From Ruegeria lacuscaerulensis (GTDB lineage Bacteria > Pseudomonadota > Alphaproteobacteria > Rhodobacterales > Rhodobacteraceae), in assembly GCF_013034685.1 (NCBI RefSeq), contig NZ_WQGO01000008.1, forward strand, positions 62,001-126,000: a DNA stretch of 64,000 nucleotides. The letters run 5' to 3'. Of the stretch, positions 35,294 to 45,198 are shown piece after piece. The stretch's first letter is position 1. Each line of letters starts with the position of its first letter. The notes beneath the pieces are model-generated. The model ran no database searches. It was not told the origin of the DNA and worked only from the letters and a program-made list of their open reading frames with translations. The position numbers and the translations under genes were made by a program.

Positions 35294-36574
35294 TTAGTAG
35301 TTCGACAGCGTCTGAACGCAGGTCTTGGTCTCGGTGTTGTACATACCGCAACCCAGTTCTTTCCAATCCGAGATCAGAACCGCCGATTCCGGCAGGAAGT
35401 CGGTCCAGGCATCACCCGGCACAACGTCTGTCTCGCTGATGATGTCGAACTGACCGTCTTCCTGAATCTCACCGATCAGAACCGGTTTCGCCAGATGGTG
35501 GTTCGGCAGCATGACGGCTGTACCGCCGGTCAGGTTCGGGAATTCCTGGCCGTACATCGCAGCGCGTACATCGTCGACTTCGGTAGAGCCGGCTTCAGTC
35601 GCGGCGTTCACCCACATGTTGAAGCCGATGTAATGCGCCTCCATCGGGTCGTTGGTCACGCGGTCTTCACCCATGGTGGCTTTCCACGTCTCAACGAATT
35701 CGGCGTTCACGTCGGTATCTGCCGACTGGAAGTAGTTCCACGCGGCCAGGTGGCCGACCAGATTGGTGGTATCCAGACCCGAGAGTTCTTCCTCTCCGAC
35801 CGAGAAGGCTACGACCGGAATGTCATCGGCTGAGACGCCCGCAGCCGCCAGTTCTTTGTAGAAGCCGATATTCGCGTCACCATTGATGGTCGAGATCACG
35901 CCGACTTTCTTACCATCCGCACCCAGCGCGACAACGTCAGCAACAATCTTGGACCAGTCGGAATGACCGAACGGGGTGTAGTTGACGAAGATATCCTCGT
36001 CCGCGATGCCTTTACCCTTCAGATAGCTTTCCAGAATGTTGTTGGTGGTTCTGGGGTAGACATAGTCTGTGCCGAGCAGAGCGAATTTCTCGACCCCCAG
36101 TTCCTCCAGGAAATAGTCGGTCGCAGGGATTGCCTGCTGGTTCGGCGCGGCGCCGGTGTAGAAGACGTTCTTGGACGATTCTTCGCCCTCATACTGAACC
36201 GGGTAGAACAGCAGGCCGTTCAGTTCTTCGATCACCGGCAGAACCGATTTGCGGCTGACCGAGGTCCAGTTGCCGAAGATCACATCCACTTCATGCACGG
36301 TCAGCAGCTCGCGCGCCTTTTCAGCAAACAGCGGCCAGTCGGATGCGGGGTCGACGACAACCGCCTCAAGCTGTTTGCCCAGCAGGCCACCCTTGGCGTT
36401 TTGCTGGTCTATCAGCATCAACATGGTGTCTTTCAGCGTGGTTTCCGAAATCGCCATGGTGCCAGAAAGCGAGTGCAATACACCGACTTTGATCGTGTCT
36501 TCGGCAGACAGTGCAGCGGTCGCCATGGCGGCAAAGACAAGAGATCCGGCGAGCGTGGATTTGAGAGATGTCAT
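35294..36574 (-). CDS. urtA: UrtA, urea-binding periplasmic protein
   Basis: A 426-residue binding protein that captures urea (and possibly short-chain amides). The start at 36574 follows AGGAG and gives a signal peptide LVFAAMATAALSA. The mature protein begins EDTIKVGVLHSLSGTMAISE, the hallmark of the urea/amide group, with later FYPVQYEGEESSKNVFYTGAAPNQ. It is first in urtABCDE and divergent from the urease operon. Confidence 0.95.
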   Translation of the reverse strand: MTSLKSTLAGSLVFAAMATAALSAEDTIKVGVLHSLSGTMAISETTLKDTMLMLIDQQNAKGGLLGKQLEAVVVDPASDWPLFAEKARELLTVHEVDVIFGNWTSVSRKSVLPVIEELNGLLFYPVQYEGEESSKNVFYTGAAPNQQAIPATDYFLEELGVEKFALLGTDYVYPRTTNNILESYLKGKGIADEDIFVNYTPFGHSDWSKIVADVVALGADGKKVGVISTINGDANIGFYKELAAAGVSADDIPVVAFSVGEEELSGLDTTNLVGHLAAWNYFQSADTDVNAEFVETWKATMGEDRVTNDPMEAHYIGFNMWVNAATEAGSTEVDDVRAAMYGQEFPNLTGGTAVMLPNHHLAKPVLIGEIQEDGQFDIISETDVVPGDAWTDFLPESAVLISDWKELGCGMYNTETKTCVQTLSNY

Positions 36575-36935
36575 ATGATTCTCCTGGGCGGGGCCGGGAG
36601 AGAGGGCTTGCGCAGATACGCACTCTTCTTCTACCTGATCCCCGCAACTGTTGTTGCGATCCGTGTGGCGGTTGTGTCCGAGGTCCAATTCGCGCAGCCG
36701 TCACACACCCTCGGGGATCGTCCCCGTGGCGGGCACCCATACCGTTTCTGCATCGCAGAGAATTTGGCAAATAGTTGACAGATCATTTCCGACAATCCGC
36801 CTCATTTGTTTAATTTTCAGGCAGTCGTTAACCAATTCGCTCAAAAATTAATCCAATCCGCCGGATATTGGCCCAATTCCGACAAGGCAGAATAGAGTTC
36901 CGACGTCCAAACGGCGAAACAAGCGGCAGAACAAA
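36575..36935. promoter_or_regulatory. Divergent urt/ure promoter region (361 bases)
   Basis: No gene is seen. It separates urtA and ureD and must hold both promoters. The right half is A/T-richer (about 36780-36860, with TTTGTTTAATTTTCAGG and CAAAAATTAATCC). No convincing sigma-54 (GG-N10-GC) promoter or NtrC dyad was recognised, so nitrogen control, usual for these genes, is not shown by sequence. Confidence 0.5.
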
Positions 36936-37790
36936 GTGATCCGCAGGTGCGCCATTACACATCATGCCTCGATATTGCCCACGCAAGCCGCGACCCCGCC
37001 GCGCGCGCAAGGTGCGATTCGGCTGAGTGCCAAACGATTGGGCACATCCTCGGTTCTGGACGGGTTCCGGCAGTCGGGCTCGTTCAAGTGCCTGTTTCCG
37101 CGCACCGATGGCGACGCACTGGATGCGGTGCTGCTGAACACCGCTGGCGGGATCACCGGCGGCGACAATTTCCGCTTTAACGGCCATGCGGGCGACGACA
37201 CCACCCTGACGCTAACAACTCAGGCCTGCGAGCGCGCGTATAAAGCCAAACCTGGTCCCTCGGGCCAGATCGTGAACCACCTAAGCGTCGCTCCGGGTGC
37301 GCGGCTGAACTGGCTGCCGCAGGAAACCATCCTGTTTGACGGCAGCGCGCTGGAGCGTCGGTTGCAGATCGACCTTGCCCCGGAAGCAACCGCACTGATG
37401 GTAGAACCGCTGGTCTTTGGCCGCATGGCGATGGGCGAGACCCTGACCGATATCCGCCTGCGCGACCAGGTCGAGATCCTGCGCGATGGCACACCGCTGT
37501 TTCTGGACGCGATGCAATACGACGGTGATCTGCACGCGCATCTGGCCAAACCGCATATCGCAGGCGGCGCTGGGGCAATGGCGCTGGTTGCCTTTGTCTC
37601 TCCCACAGCCGAGGGCCAACTCGACCCCATCCGCGATATGCTATCCGAAACCGCCGGAGCCTCGCTGATCCAAGACGATCTGCTGGTAATCCGGGTGCTG
37701 GCCGAGAACAGCTTTACCCTCCGCCGCACGCTGATGCCGGTTCTGCGGCGATTGAACAATGACACGCTTCCCAGATGCTGGATGATCTGA
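36936..37790 (+). CDS. ureD: UreD, urease accessory protein
   Basis: A 284-residue urease assembly chaperone that binds apo-urease with UreF and UreG for nickel insertion. Family landmarks are [38 protein letters not shown] and the C-terminal [13 protein letters not shown]. The start is a GTG at 36936 with a poor ribosome site; the conserved region begins at about residue 22, so the true start is uncertain. The ureA ATG follows one base after its stop. Confidence 0.92.
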   Translation: MIRRCAITHHASILPTQAATPPRAQGAIRLSAKRLGTSSVLDGFRQSGSFKCLFPRTDGDALDAVLLNTAGGITGGDNFRFNGHAGDDTTLTLTTQACERAYKAKPGPSGQIVNHLSVAPGARLNWLPQETILFDGSALERRLQIDLAPEATALMVEPLVFGRMAMGETLTDIRLRDQVEILRDGTPLFLDAMQYDGDLHAHLAKPHIAGGAGAMALVAFVSPTAEGQLDPIRDMLSETAGASLIQDDLLVIRVLAENSFTLRRTLMPVLRRLNNDTLPRCWMI

Positions 37791-37791
37791 C

Positions 37792-38094
37792 ATGAACCTG
37801 ACCCCCCGAGAAAAAGACAAACTGCTGGTCGCCATGGCCGCCGAGGTCGCCCGCAAACGGCTGGCCCGCGGCGTCAAGCTGAACCACCCCGAGGCGATCG
37901 CCCTGATCACCGACGCGGTGGTCGAAGGTGCGCGTGACGGCCGATCGGTGGCTGACATGATGCAAGCCGGGGCCGAAGTGATCACCCGCGCGCAATGCAT
38001 GGAAGGCTTACCCGAGATGATCCACGAAGTTCAGGTCGAAGCCACCTTCCCTGATGGCACCAAACTGGTGACCGTCCACAACCCTATTCGCTAA
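37792..38094 (+). CDS. ureA: UreA, urease gamma subunit
   Basis: A 100-residue urease gamma subunit. It starts [20 protein letters not shown] and includes [21 protein letters not shown], and ends with the [14 protein letters not shown] strand. Gamma, beta and alpha are encoded separately here (37792, 38268, 38573), the usual bacterial arrangement. Confidence 0.97.
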   Translation: MNLTPREKDKLLVAMAAEVARKRLARGVKLNHPEAIALITDAVVEGARDGRSVADMMQAGAEVITRAQCMEGLPEMIHEVQVEATFPDGTKLVTVHNPIR

Positions 38095-38109
38095 CAAAGG
38101 AAAACTGAT

Positions 38110-38271
38110 ATGACCCGTATGCTCTTCCCCGCCCTGATCCTCGCTGGCCCCGCTGCGGCCCACAACGGCACACATGTCCACGCGCATGCCACAGACTATG
38201 CCACTTTGGGCGTCGGTTTGGCGGTTGTCGCGCTGGCAGCTTTGGTCGTGATGACAAAGCTGAACAAATGA
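38110..38271 (+). CDS. 53-residue His-bearing membrane peptide in the urease operon
   Basis: A small gene between ureA and ureB: ATG at 38110, TGA at 38269-38271, overlapping the ureB start by four bases (ATGA). AAAGGAAAA lies about seven bases upstream. The product has a signal-like start ([17 protein letters not shown]), a short loop [13 protein letters not shown] with four histidines, and a C-terminal membrane span ([14 protein letters not shown]). The histidines could bind nickel in the periplasm. It is tightly embedded and translationally coupled, so it is very probably real. Family not recognised by name. Confidence 0.72.
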   Translation: MTRMLFPALILAGPAAAHNGTHVHAHATDYATLGVGLAVVALAALVVMTKLNK

Positions 38272-38573
38272 TCCCCGGAGAGCTGTTCCCAGCCGAGGGT
38301 GAGATCACCCTGAACGCGAATGCCGAGGCAATCACCCTCATGGTCGCCAATACCGGCGACCGCCCGGTTCAGGTCGGCTCGCACTATCATTTCGCCGAAA
38401 CCAACCCCGCGCTGGAATTCGACCGCACTGCCGCACATGGCCTGCGTCTGGACATCGCGCCGGGCACCGCCGTTCGGTTCGAACCCGGTCAGGCGCGCGA
38501 AGTCTCGCTGATCCCCATCGGGGGGGCGCGCAAGGTTTACGGGTTCAATCAAAAGGTCATGGGGTCGCTCTGA
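38268..38573 (+). CDS. ureB: UreB, urease beta subunit
   Basis: A 101-residue beta subunit. It begins [20 protein letters not shown] and has [20 protein letters not shown], the TAVRFEPGQ segment and the [10 protein letters not shown] ending. The ATG lies in the stop of the preceding 53-codon gene, and its own stop overlaps the ureC ATG (TGATG). Confidence 0.97.
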   Translation: MIPGELFPAEGEITLNANAEAITLMVANTGDRPVQVGSHYHFAETNPALEFDRTAAHGLRLDIAPGTAVRFEPGQAREVSLIPIGGARKVYGFNQKVMGSL

Positions 38574-40333
38574 TGCCAGCAACAATCAAACGCTCTGACT
38601 ATGCCGCCATGTTCGGCCCCACCACCGGCGACAAGCTGCGGCTGGCAGATACCGATCTGGTGATCGAAGTTGAACGCGACCTGACCGCCGAACGCGCCGG
38701 CGCTGCCGCGACTGGGGGAACGGGCGACAATGCGCTGCTCTACGGCGAAGAGGTCAAGTTCGGCGGCGGCAAGGTGATCCGTGATGGGATGGGGCAGTCT
38801 CAGGCCACGCGGGCCGAGGGGGCCGTGGACACGGTCATCACCAATGCGCTGATCGTGGATCACTCGGGCATCTACAAGGCGGATGTGGGTCTGAAAGACG
38901 GACGCATCGCCAAGATCGGCAAGGCCGGCAATCCCGACACGCAGCCCGGTGTCGACATCATCATCGGCCCCGGCACCGAGGCCATTGCAGGCGAAGGGCG
39001 TATCCTGACCGCCGGCGGGTTCGACAGCCATATCCATTTCATATGCCCGCAACAGATCGAAGATGCGCTGCATTCCGGCCTGACCACCATGCTGGGCGGC
39101 GGCACTGGCCCGGCACATGGGACGTTGGCCACCACCTGCACCCCCGGCCCTTGGCATATCGGGCGGATGCTGCAGGCCGCCGACGCCTTTCCGATGAACC
39201 TCGCCTTTGCAGGCAAAGGCAACGCCTCGCTGCCCGCCGCGCTGGAAGAACAAGTCAACGCAGGTGCCTGCGCCCTGAAACTGCACGAGGATTGGGGCAC
39301 AACCCCTGCCGCCATCGATTGCTGTCTCTCGGTGGCCGATGCGATGGACGTGCAGGTGATGATTCATACTGACACGCTGAACGAATCCGGCTTTGTCGAG
39401 AACACCGTGGGCGCCATGAAGGGCCGCACGATCCATGCCTTCCACACCGAGGGCGCAGGCGGCGGCCATGCCCCGGACATCATCAAGATCTGTGGCGAGA
39501 ACCACGTTCTGCCCTCCTCGACCAACCCGACGCGCCCCTTCACCGTGAACACGGTCGAAGAGCATCTAGACATGCTGATGGTATGCCACCACCTCGACAA
39601 ATCCATCCCCGAGGACGTGGCCTTTGCCGAAAGCCGCATCCGGCGTGAAACCATCGCAGCCGAGGACATTCTGCACGACATGGGCGCGTTCAGCATCATC
39701 GCATCCGACAGTCAGGCCATGGGCCGCGTGGGTGAGGTTCTGATCCGTACGTGGCAGACCGCCGACAAGATGAAGAAACAACGCGGTCGCCTGCCCGAGG
39801 AAACCGGCAAAAACGACAATATTCGCGTGCGCCGCTATATCGCCAAATACACGATCAACCCGGCGATTGCCCACGGTCTAAGCCATCAGATCGGCAGCAT
39901 CGAGGAAGGCAAACGCGCCGATCTGGTGCTGTGGAACCCCGCCTTTTTTGGGGTCAAGCCCGAGATGGTTCTATTGGGCGGCACCATTGCCTGCGCGCAG
40001 ATGGGCGACCCGAATGCTTCGATCCCCACGCCGCAGCCAGTCTATAGCCGACCGATGTTTGGGGCCTATGGGCGCTCGGTCGAGCATTCGGCGATCACAT
40101 TTGTCTCGGGCGCGGCGCAGGCTGCGGGGATTGGCGATACACTCGGGCTGGCGAAGCAAACCGTTGCCGTCGAAAATACCCGCAATATCGGCAAGCGCGA
40201 CCTGCTGCTGAACAACGCCACGCCGCAGGTTGAGGTTGATCCCGAAACCTACGAAGTCCGCGCCGATGGCGAATTGCTGACCTGCCAACCGGCCGAGGTT
40301 CTGCCGATGGCCCAGCGGTACTTTATGTTTTGA
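38573..40333 (+). CDS. ureC: UreC, urease alpha (catalytic) subunit
   Basis: A 586-residue amidohydrolase that hydrolyses urea at a two-nickel centre. The carbamylated lysine is in ALKLHEDWG, metal histidines in DSHIHF and [10 protein letters not shown], and the flap with Cys-His in MVCHHLD; the general acid region is [14 protein letters not shown]. Length is slightly above the common 567-572 residues owing to a short insertion near [15 protein letters not shown]. All catalytic residues seen are intact. Confidence 0.97.
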   Translation: MPATIKRSDYAAMFGPTTGDKLRLADTDLVIEVERDLTAERAGAAATGGTGDNALLYGEEVKFGGGKVIRDGMGQSQATRAEGAVDTVITNALIVDHSGIYKADVGLKDGRIAKIGKAGNPDTQPGVDIIIGPGTEAIAGEGRILTAGGFDSHIHFICPQQIEDALHSGLTTMLGGGTGPAHGTLATTCTPGPWHIGRMLQAADAFPMNLAFAGKGNASLPAALEEQVNAGACALKLHEDWGTTPAAIDCCLSVADAMDVQVMIHTDTLNESGFVENTVGAMKGRTIHAFHTEGAGGGHAPDIIKICGENHVLPSSTNPTRPFTVNTVEEHLDMLMVCHHLDKSIPEDVAFAESRIRRETIAAEDILHDMGAFSIIASDSQAMGRVGEVLIRTWQTADKMKKQRGRLPEETGKNDNIRVRRYIAKYTINPAIAHGLSHQIGSIEEGKRADLVLWNPAFFGVKPEMVLLGGTIACAQMGDPNASIPTPQPVYSRPMFGAYGRSVEHSAITFVSGAAQAAGIGDTLGLAKQTVAVENTRNIGKRDLLLNNATPQVEVDPETYEVRADGELLTCQPAEVLPMAQRYFMF

Positions 40334-40454
40334 CCAAAAATTGTGCTGCGTTGCTGCATTTGCAACGCGGCCATGACCAAAAACCCACTACTCAATGAGG
40401 CTGACATGACACATTTTCAAGCTCATGGGAGGACCAACGGAAACGAGGGTCCAA
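40334..40454. other. Short spacer with hairpin and direct repeat
   Basis: Between ureC and the DUF1127 gene is GCGTTGC-TGCATTT-GCAACGC (40348-40368), flanked by TGACCAAAAA at 40331 and 40374. It may be a partial terminator or hold a separate promoter for the DUF1127/ureEFG part. Confidence 0.45.
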
Positions 40455-40679
40455 ATGGCACATTCAGCAACGCACACTCCGGCACGGGTTTCACTGTCCG
40501 GCCTGATCGCATCCACCACATCGCGAATCTACTCGGCATTGATCCGCGTGGCCGAAGCCCAGACACGCGTACGGCAAGTCGAATTCCTGCAATCGCTCAG
40601 CGACGAAGAACTTCGCAAACGTGGACTTACACGGGATCGGATCGTTCACCGGGTATTCGCGGACTCGATCTGGCTCTGA
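40455..40679 (+). CDS. DUF1127 small protein
   Basis: A 74-residue protein. GAGGG lies six bases before the ATG. The C-terminal motif LSDEELRKRGLTRDRIVHRVF is the DUF1127 helical, Arg-rich signature; the N-terminal half is a longer helix (SRIYSALIRVAEAQTRVRQV). DUF1127 proteins in alphaproteobacteria have been linked to RNA turnover and to nutrient-stress adaptation (for example CcaF1 in Rhodobacter). Its place between ureC and ureE suggests a link with nitrogen or nickel status, which is inference. Confidence 0.82.
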   Translation: MAHSATHTPARVSLSGLIASTTSRIYSALIRVAEAQTRVRQVEFLQSLSDEELRKRGLTRDRIVHRVFADSIWL

Positions 40680-40707
40680 AAATCTCCGCTGCAGAGGGGG
40701 CAAGCAT

Positions 40708-41160
40708 ATGACCGCCCTACTCTGCACCGCGCGCCAATATTCGAACCACTCACATGGTGAACCGGCCGATCATCTGTCGCTGACCTATGAAGACCGCTTT
40801 CTGCGCCGCAAGGTTCTGACCTGCGACAGCGGCGAGCAAATTCTGATCGACCTCGCCCAGACCACCTCGCTGGATCACGGTGGCGCGCTTGTCCTTGATG
40901 ATGGGCGCGAGGTGGTCATTCAGGCCGCCCCCGAAGCATTGCTGGAAGTCACCGCACCTGACCTGACCCGCATCGCCTGGCATATCGGCAACCGTCATAC
41001 GCCCTGCCAGGTCGAAACCGAGCGTCTGCTGATTCAGATCGATCACGTCATTCGCGATATGTTGCTGAAGCTTGGCGCCACGGTGCGAGAGGTGCGCGAA
41101 CCTTTCACCCCCGAAGGTGGGGCCTATGGCCACGGCAGGACCCATGGCCACGCCCACTGA
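40708..41160 (+). CDS. ureE: UreE, urease accessory nickel carrier
   Basis: A 150-residue nickel-binding chaperone. AGAGGGGG precedes the ATG at 40708. The N-terminal domain has the RRKVLTCDSGEQILIDLA core; the C-terminal domain has WHIGNRHTPCQ (conserved nickel His) and RDMLLKLGATV. The tail [14 protein letters not shown] is His-rich and stores nickel. It overlaps ureF by about 35 bases. Confidence 0.94.
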   Translation: MTALLCTARQYSNHSHGEPADHLSLTYEDRFLRRKVLTCDSGEQILIDLAQTTSLDHGGALVLDDGREVVIQAAPEALLEVTAPDLTRIAWHIGNRHTPCQVETERLLIQIDHVIRDMLLKLGATVREVREPFTPEGGAYGHGRTHGHAH

Positions 41161-41794
41161 CACCGACATACTGACGCTGGCGCAATGGCTCTCACCTGCC
41201 TACCCCGTAGGCGGATTTGCCTATTCGCATGGGCTGGAATGGGAAATCGAGAGCGGCAGCGTTTCCTCGGTCGCCGAAACAGGCGCGTGGATTGCCGATG
41301 TCGTCGAGTTCGGCACGGGGCGCAACGATTGTATCTTGCTGTCGGCGGCATATGCCGCTCCGGCAGTTGCTCTGGCCGAAATCGATCAAACCGCACGCGC
41401 CTTCTGTCCCTCATCCGAGCGTCTGCGGGAAACACGTCTTCTGGGTGAGGCGTTCAGCGGGCTTACAGCCGATGTCTGGTCGCTTGACCTGCCACCCCTG
41501 ACCTATCCTGTCGCGCTGGGCCATGCCGCCGGACTGTGGGGGCTGCCCTTGGCGCTGACCGCGCAGATGTACCTTCAGGCATTCATGTCGAACCTGGTCG
41601 CTTGCGCGACACGTCTTGTGCCGTTGGGCCAGACAGAAAGCCAGCGGTTGATCCGGGATTTGACCCCGTTGTGCCAACGCGTCGCAACGGGTGCTCTTGC
41701 AGCTAAAATGGACGACCTTGGCGCGACCGCCTTCTTGTCCGACATCGCGTCGATGAAACACGAAACCCAATATTCAAGGATGTTCCGAACATGA
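41126..41794 (+). CDS. ureF: UreF, urease accessory protein
   Basis: A 222-residue helical accessory protein joining UreD and UreG. The core [21 protein letters not shown] opens the family domain. GTGGGG lies seven bases before the start chosen at 41126; the ATG at 41144 is an alternative and gives 216 residues. It overlaps ureE and ureG (ATGA). Confidence 0.93.
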   Translation: MATAGPMATPTDTDILTLAQWLSPAYPVGGFAYSHGLEWEIESGSVSSVAETGAWIADVVEFGTGRNDCILLSAAYAAPAVALAEIDQTARAFCPSSERLRETRLLGEAFSGLTADVWSLDLPPLTYPVALGHAAGLWGLPLALTAQMYLQAFMSNLVACATRLVPLGQTESQRLIRDLTPLCQRVATGALAAKMDDLGATAFLSDIASMKHETQYSRMFRT

Positions 41795-42438
41795 CCAGTA
41801 TGAACGGCCCCCTACGCGTGGGCATCGGAGGCCCCGTGGGTGCAGGCAAAACCACCCTGACCGCCGCTCTGGCAGAGGCACTGCGCGACAAGCTTTCGGT
41901 GGGCGTGATCACCAACGACATCTACACCCGCGAAGATGCCGAAGCGCTTATGCGCATGCAGATCCTGCCGCAGGACCGGATCATCGGTGTCGAGACCGGA
42001 GGCTGCCCCCACACGGCGATCCGCGAGGATGCTTCGATCAACCTTGCCGCCGTGGCCGAAATGCAGGACCGCCATCCGGAGGTCGATTTGGTGCTGATCG
42101 AAAGCGGTGGCGACAATCTGTCAGCCACATTCAGCCCGGAACTTGCGGATGTGACGCTTTACGTAATCGACGTTGCCGCTGGCGAGGAAATCCCGCGCAA
42201 AGGTGGCCCCGCGATCACCAAATCCGACATTCTGATTATCAACAAAACCGACCTGGCACCGCATGTCGGCGCATCGTTGGACGTCATGAACCGCGACGCG
42301 ACACGGATGCGCAGCGGCAGACCTTTCGTATTTGCGTCACTTCGACATCGCAAAGGGGTGGATGATATCGTGTCTCTTCTTGCTCGGATCGGAGGCCTGC
42401 CAACACTCATGGCGGCAACCGAGCCGGAAACGGTCTGA
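41791..42438 (+). CDS. ureG: UreG, urease accessory GTPase
   Basis: A 215-residue SIMIBI GTPase that supplies energy and nickel for urease maturation. P-loop [15 protein letters not shown], nickel-site Cys-Pro-His in [13 protein letters not shown], metal/switch [15 protein letters not shown] and the guanine motif [10 protein letters not shown] are all present. It is last in the urease operon and overlaps ureF by four bases. Confidence 0.96.
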   Translation: MTSMNGPLRVGIGGPVGAGKTTLTAALAEALRDKLSVGVITNDIYTREDAEALMRMQILPQDRIIGVETGGCPHTAIREDASINLAAVAEMQDRHPEVDLVLIESGGDNLSATFSPELADVTLYVIDVAAGEEIPRKGGPAITKSDILIINKTDLAPHVGASLDVMNRDATRMRSGRPFVFASLRHRKGVDDIVSLLARIGGLPTLMAATEPETV

Positions 42439-42565
42439 GGTTAGCACCCGCAAACTTGGCTTGGCGCTAAGCCGGATGAGCGTGTCCGGTTTGGCGCACA
42501 TTTGACCATTTACTTGCGTTAAACAGCTTCTGCTCTAGACCGACTTCCCTTCGCAAAGGCGGCGG
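42439..42565. other. Convergent spacer ureG/proW
   Basis: Two short stems occur, GGCTT/AAGCC (42458-42473) and CCGGA/TCCGG (42472-42489). They share bases and could switch or terminate either transcript. No T-run; function unproven. Confidence 0.4.
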
Positions 42566-44068
42566 CTATCGTTTTCCGGCGACAATCCTGTCAAGGATCA
42601 GAGCGCAGAACAAGATCGCTAGACCGGCAAGAATGCCTTGTCCCGCTGCCGCGTATTGCAGAGCTTCAAGCACATCTTCACCCAGCCCTTTGGCACCGAT
42701 CAGTGAGGCCACAACCACCATCGCCAGAGACAGAAGAATAGTCTGGTTCACGCCTGCCATAATGGTCTTCGCCGCAAGCGGAAGATCGACACGCCACAGC
42801 AAATAGCGCGGTGTCGCACCAAACGCCAATGCGGCTTCGCGTACGGTTTCAGGCACTTGTTGAAGCCCGAGTACAGTAAAACGGATGACCGGTGGGCTGC
42901 CAAAGATCATGGTCGCGACGACACCCGCGGGTTTGCCCGATCCGATAAATGCAACAACCGGGATCAGGTAAACAAAGCTTGGCATGGACTGCATGAAATC
43001 GAGGATCGGACGAACAATTGCAAATGCCTTGGGACGACGGGCGCAATAGATCCCAAGTGGGATGCCAAGCGTGATCGAGATCAACGCCGCAGCCCCTAAC
43101 AATGCAATGGTTGTCATTGCTTTTTCCCAGAAATCGAGCAAACCCAAATATGCGAGCGCAGCCCCGGTGAAGATGGCAACGCGAGCACCGGCAGTGAGAT
43201 AGGCCAGCAACACGATGACAAGCCCGACTACGGGCCACGGGGTTTGCACAAGAATAACCTCTATGCAGTCAAGAAGGGTTCTCATGCCGAATGTCAGACT
43301 GTCAAAAAAACCGCGTCCAGTGGTTTTGGTCCAATCAAATACGGCCTGAACGCCATCGCCGACGGTCAATCTCCAGGTGCGATCCGTGGGAAAGGACTTC
43401 AGCACAGCAAACGCATCAGGCTGGGCAAACTTAATTACGGACAGGCTCACAACGCTGCCAAAAAGAAACACCGCGACCAGCAGACGCTGGGGTGACCACC
43501 CACTCGCTGCGCTTCGGTCCGAGCGCCACCGCGCGAACTGGCCCTCAAGCGTCCAGTTGGCAAGAGCGGCTTGGATAAATTTGAACGCCACCAACAACAG
43601 CAGCCCAACAATAATGAATCCAAGTCCAGTCGCATCCGCCTGAACCGCCGCGTCCTGAGCTTGTGCCAGAGCTGTTTCCAGTGACTCTGCAGCCCGTTTC
43701 AAGGAATCCAGAGATGATGCCCCTGTTTGCTCAGCGACTGCGATCTGTTCACGACGAAGGTCGAGCGTCTCTCCGATTTTTTCCGCGCGCTGCCGGGCTT
43801 CGCGGCCAAGATCCCCAAAAAGACCTTTGCCAATCTGAATATAGGCAAAGGTTTCCAGCACCATAAAGCTCAGAAACCACGACCAAAGACCGCGCGCGCC
43901 AAACCAGAGCGGCCCAAGGATTGCAGCGGCCAGATTCAGCGTGAAGCGATAGCCAGGGGCTTCCATCATATAGGCAAATGTTTTGCGGTAGTAATCCGCG
44001 CCGTTGCCAACAAATTCTTCGACCAGACGGCCCAGTCTTTCGGCGGTTTCGGGTTTAATATCCGACAT
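42566..44068 (-). CDS. proW: ProW-like betaine ABC transporter permease, long form
   Basis: A 500-residue membrane protein. The first 260 residues include membrane segments near 40-75 and 150-170 separated by a coiled-coil-like helix (GREARQRAEKIGETLDLRREQ). The last ~200 residues are the permease domain with ALISITLGIPLGIYCARRPK, MQSMPSFVYLIPVVAFIG and FGATPRYLLWRVDLP, close to glycine betaine/proline permeases. Long ProW-type permeases exist in betaine systems. It is last after proX and proV. Confidence 0.9.
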   Translation of the reverse strand: MSDIKPETAERLGRLVEEFVGNGADYYRKTFAYMMEAPGYRFTLNLAAAILGPLWFGARGLWSWFLSFMVLETFAYIQIGKGLFGDLGREARQRAEKIGETLDLRREQIAVAEQTGASSLDSLKRAAESLETALAQAQDAAVQADATGLGFIIVGLLLLVAFKFIQAALANWTLEGQFARWRSDRSAASGWSPQRLLVAVFLFGSVVSLSVIKFAQPDAFAVLKSFPTDRTWRLTVGDGVQAVFDWTKTTGRGFFDSLTFGMRTLLDCIEVILVQTPWPVVGLVIVLLAYLTAGARVAIFTGAALAYLGLLDFWEKAMTTIALLGAAALISITLGIPLGIYCARRPKAFAIVRPILDFMQSMPSFVYLIPVVAFIGSGKPAGVVATMIFGSPPVIRFTVLGLQQVPETVREAALAFGATPRYLLWRVDLPLAAKTIMAGVNQTILLSLAMVVVASLIGAKGLGEDVLEALQYAAAGQGILAGLAILFCALILDRIVAGKR

Positions 44069-44077
44069 AGCCAGTCC

Positions 44078-45127
44078 TCACGCCTGATTTTGTTGAATTG
44101 CGCGGATGAGGCCGGTGCGATTGATCACTCCGACTGTCTTGCCATCATCGACGACGGCTACAATCCCATGTCCTTCAACGCACAGGTTCATGAGTTCGTC
44201 CAGATCCATCTCAGGATGCGCTTCATGAGGGTCATCGGGTATGGGACCGTTCTGGGCCTCGTGTTCATCAACAGGTGTCATTACGGAATGTGCAAAGATC
44301 ATGTGAAGCTTTGATATTCCGGCGACGAAGTCCGCAACATAATCATCTGCGGGGTTAAGGATGATCTCTTCCGGGGTGCCTACCTGTACGATGCGCCCAT
44401 CCTTCATGATTGCAATTCGGTGACCAATGCGAATTGCCTCGTCTAGGTCATGGGTGATGAACATCGTTGTCTTGTTCAACTCGCGGCTCAGCGCCATGAA
44501 CTGATCCTGCAACTGTTTGCGGATCAATGGATCAAGCGCAGAAAAAGGCTCGTCCATCAGCAGGATTTCCGGATCCGACGCAATGGCGCGGGCCAGCCCG
44601 ACGCGCTGCTGCATCCCGCCCGACAGTTCATGCGCATATTTGTCTTCCCAACCGGTCAGCTCCACCAGGTTAAGAACGCGCTCGGCCTCTTCCCAGCGCC
44701 GCGCCTTACCTGTACCGCGAATTTCAAGCGGCATCGCCACATTGTCTCGCACGGTCCGATGCGGCATCAGGCCAAAATTCTGGAATACCATGGCGACGCG
44801 ACGATTGCGCAAGTCCCGCAATCCTTCGGGCCCCAAACCCATGACATCTTCGCCATCAAGCAGGATCTCACCTGCAGTCGGCTCCAATAGCCGATTGACG
44901 TGACGTACCAAGGTCGATTTGCCCGATCCAGACAGCCCCATGACGCAGAAAAGCTCTCCGCGTTCGATCTCAAAGCTGGCATCGGCGACACCTACAACGC
45001 AGTTAAATCGTTCAAGAACCTCAGGTTTTCCCAACCCTTCCGCGTGAATGGCCGCAAGTGCTTCTTTTGAACGATCCCCAAAAACTTTCCACACGCCTCG
45101 CGCGTCGATGGCTATATCTTTGGCCAT
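44078..45127 (-). CDS. proV: ProV-like betaine ABC transporter ATPase
   Basis: A 349-residue ATPase with Walker A GLSGSGKST, signature LSGGMQQRVGLARA, and Walker B ILLMDEPFSALDP. The C-terminal ~80 residues (ending DDGKTVGVINRTGLIRAI) are CBS-like, which in OpuA/ProV senses ionic strength; only part of the tandem CBS is visible. It lies nine bases upstream of the permease gene. Confidence 0.92.
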   Translation of the reverse strand: MAKDIAIDARGVWKVFGDRSKEALAAIHAEGLGKPEVLERFNCVVGVADASFEIERGELFCVMGLSGSGKSTLVRHVNRLLEPTAGEILLDGEDVMGLGPEGLRDLRNRRVAMVFQNFGLMPHRTVRDNVAMPLEIRGTGKARRWEEAERVLNLVELTGWEDKYAHELSGGMQQRVGLARAIASDPEILLMDEPFSALDPLIRKQLQDQFMALSRELNKTTMFITHDLDEAIRIGHRIAIMKDGRIVQVGTPEEIILNPADDYVADFVAGISKLHMIFAHSVMTPVDEHEAQNGPIPDDPHEAHPEMDLDELMNLCVEGHGIVAVVDDGKTVGVINRTGLIRAIQQNQA

Positions 45128-45154
45128 GGCTCCACCCAGAAAATGATAGTGCGT

Positions 45155-45179
45155 GCCGACGGCGCTGCCCGCCGTCGGC
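45155..45179 (-). promoter_or_regulatory. Intercistronic hairpin between proX and proV
   Basis: GCCGACGGC (45155-45163) and GCCGTCGGC (45171-45179) make a perfect nine-base GC-rich stem with a seven-base loop, 19 bases after the proX stop in the direction of transcription. As at urtA-urtB, it probably raises the binding-protein message relative to the rest. Confidence 0.55.
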
Positions 45180-45198
45180 GATTTCGATCAAGCCCGGT

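Noticed and set aside
36575..36935. A sigma-54 promoter or NtrC site in the urt/ure gap
   Set aside because: GG and GC pairs found there have wrong spacing (16 instead of 10), and no TGCACC/GGTGCA dyad is visible.
38549..39565. A 338-codon minus frame across ureC
   Set aside because: Antisense to the catalytic urease subunit, with composition of a shadow frame.
40343..40711. A 122-codon plus frame overlapping the DUF1127 gene
   Set aside because: The other frame has a good ribosome site and the DUF1127 motif; this one has no resemblance to a family.
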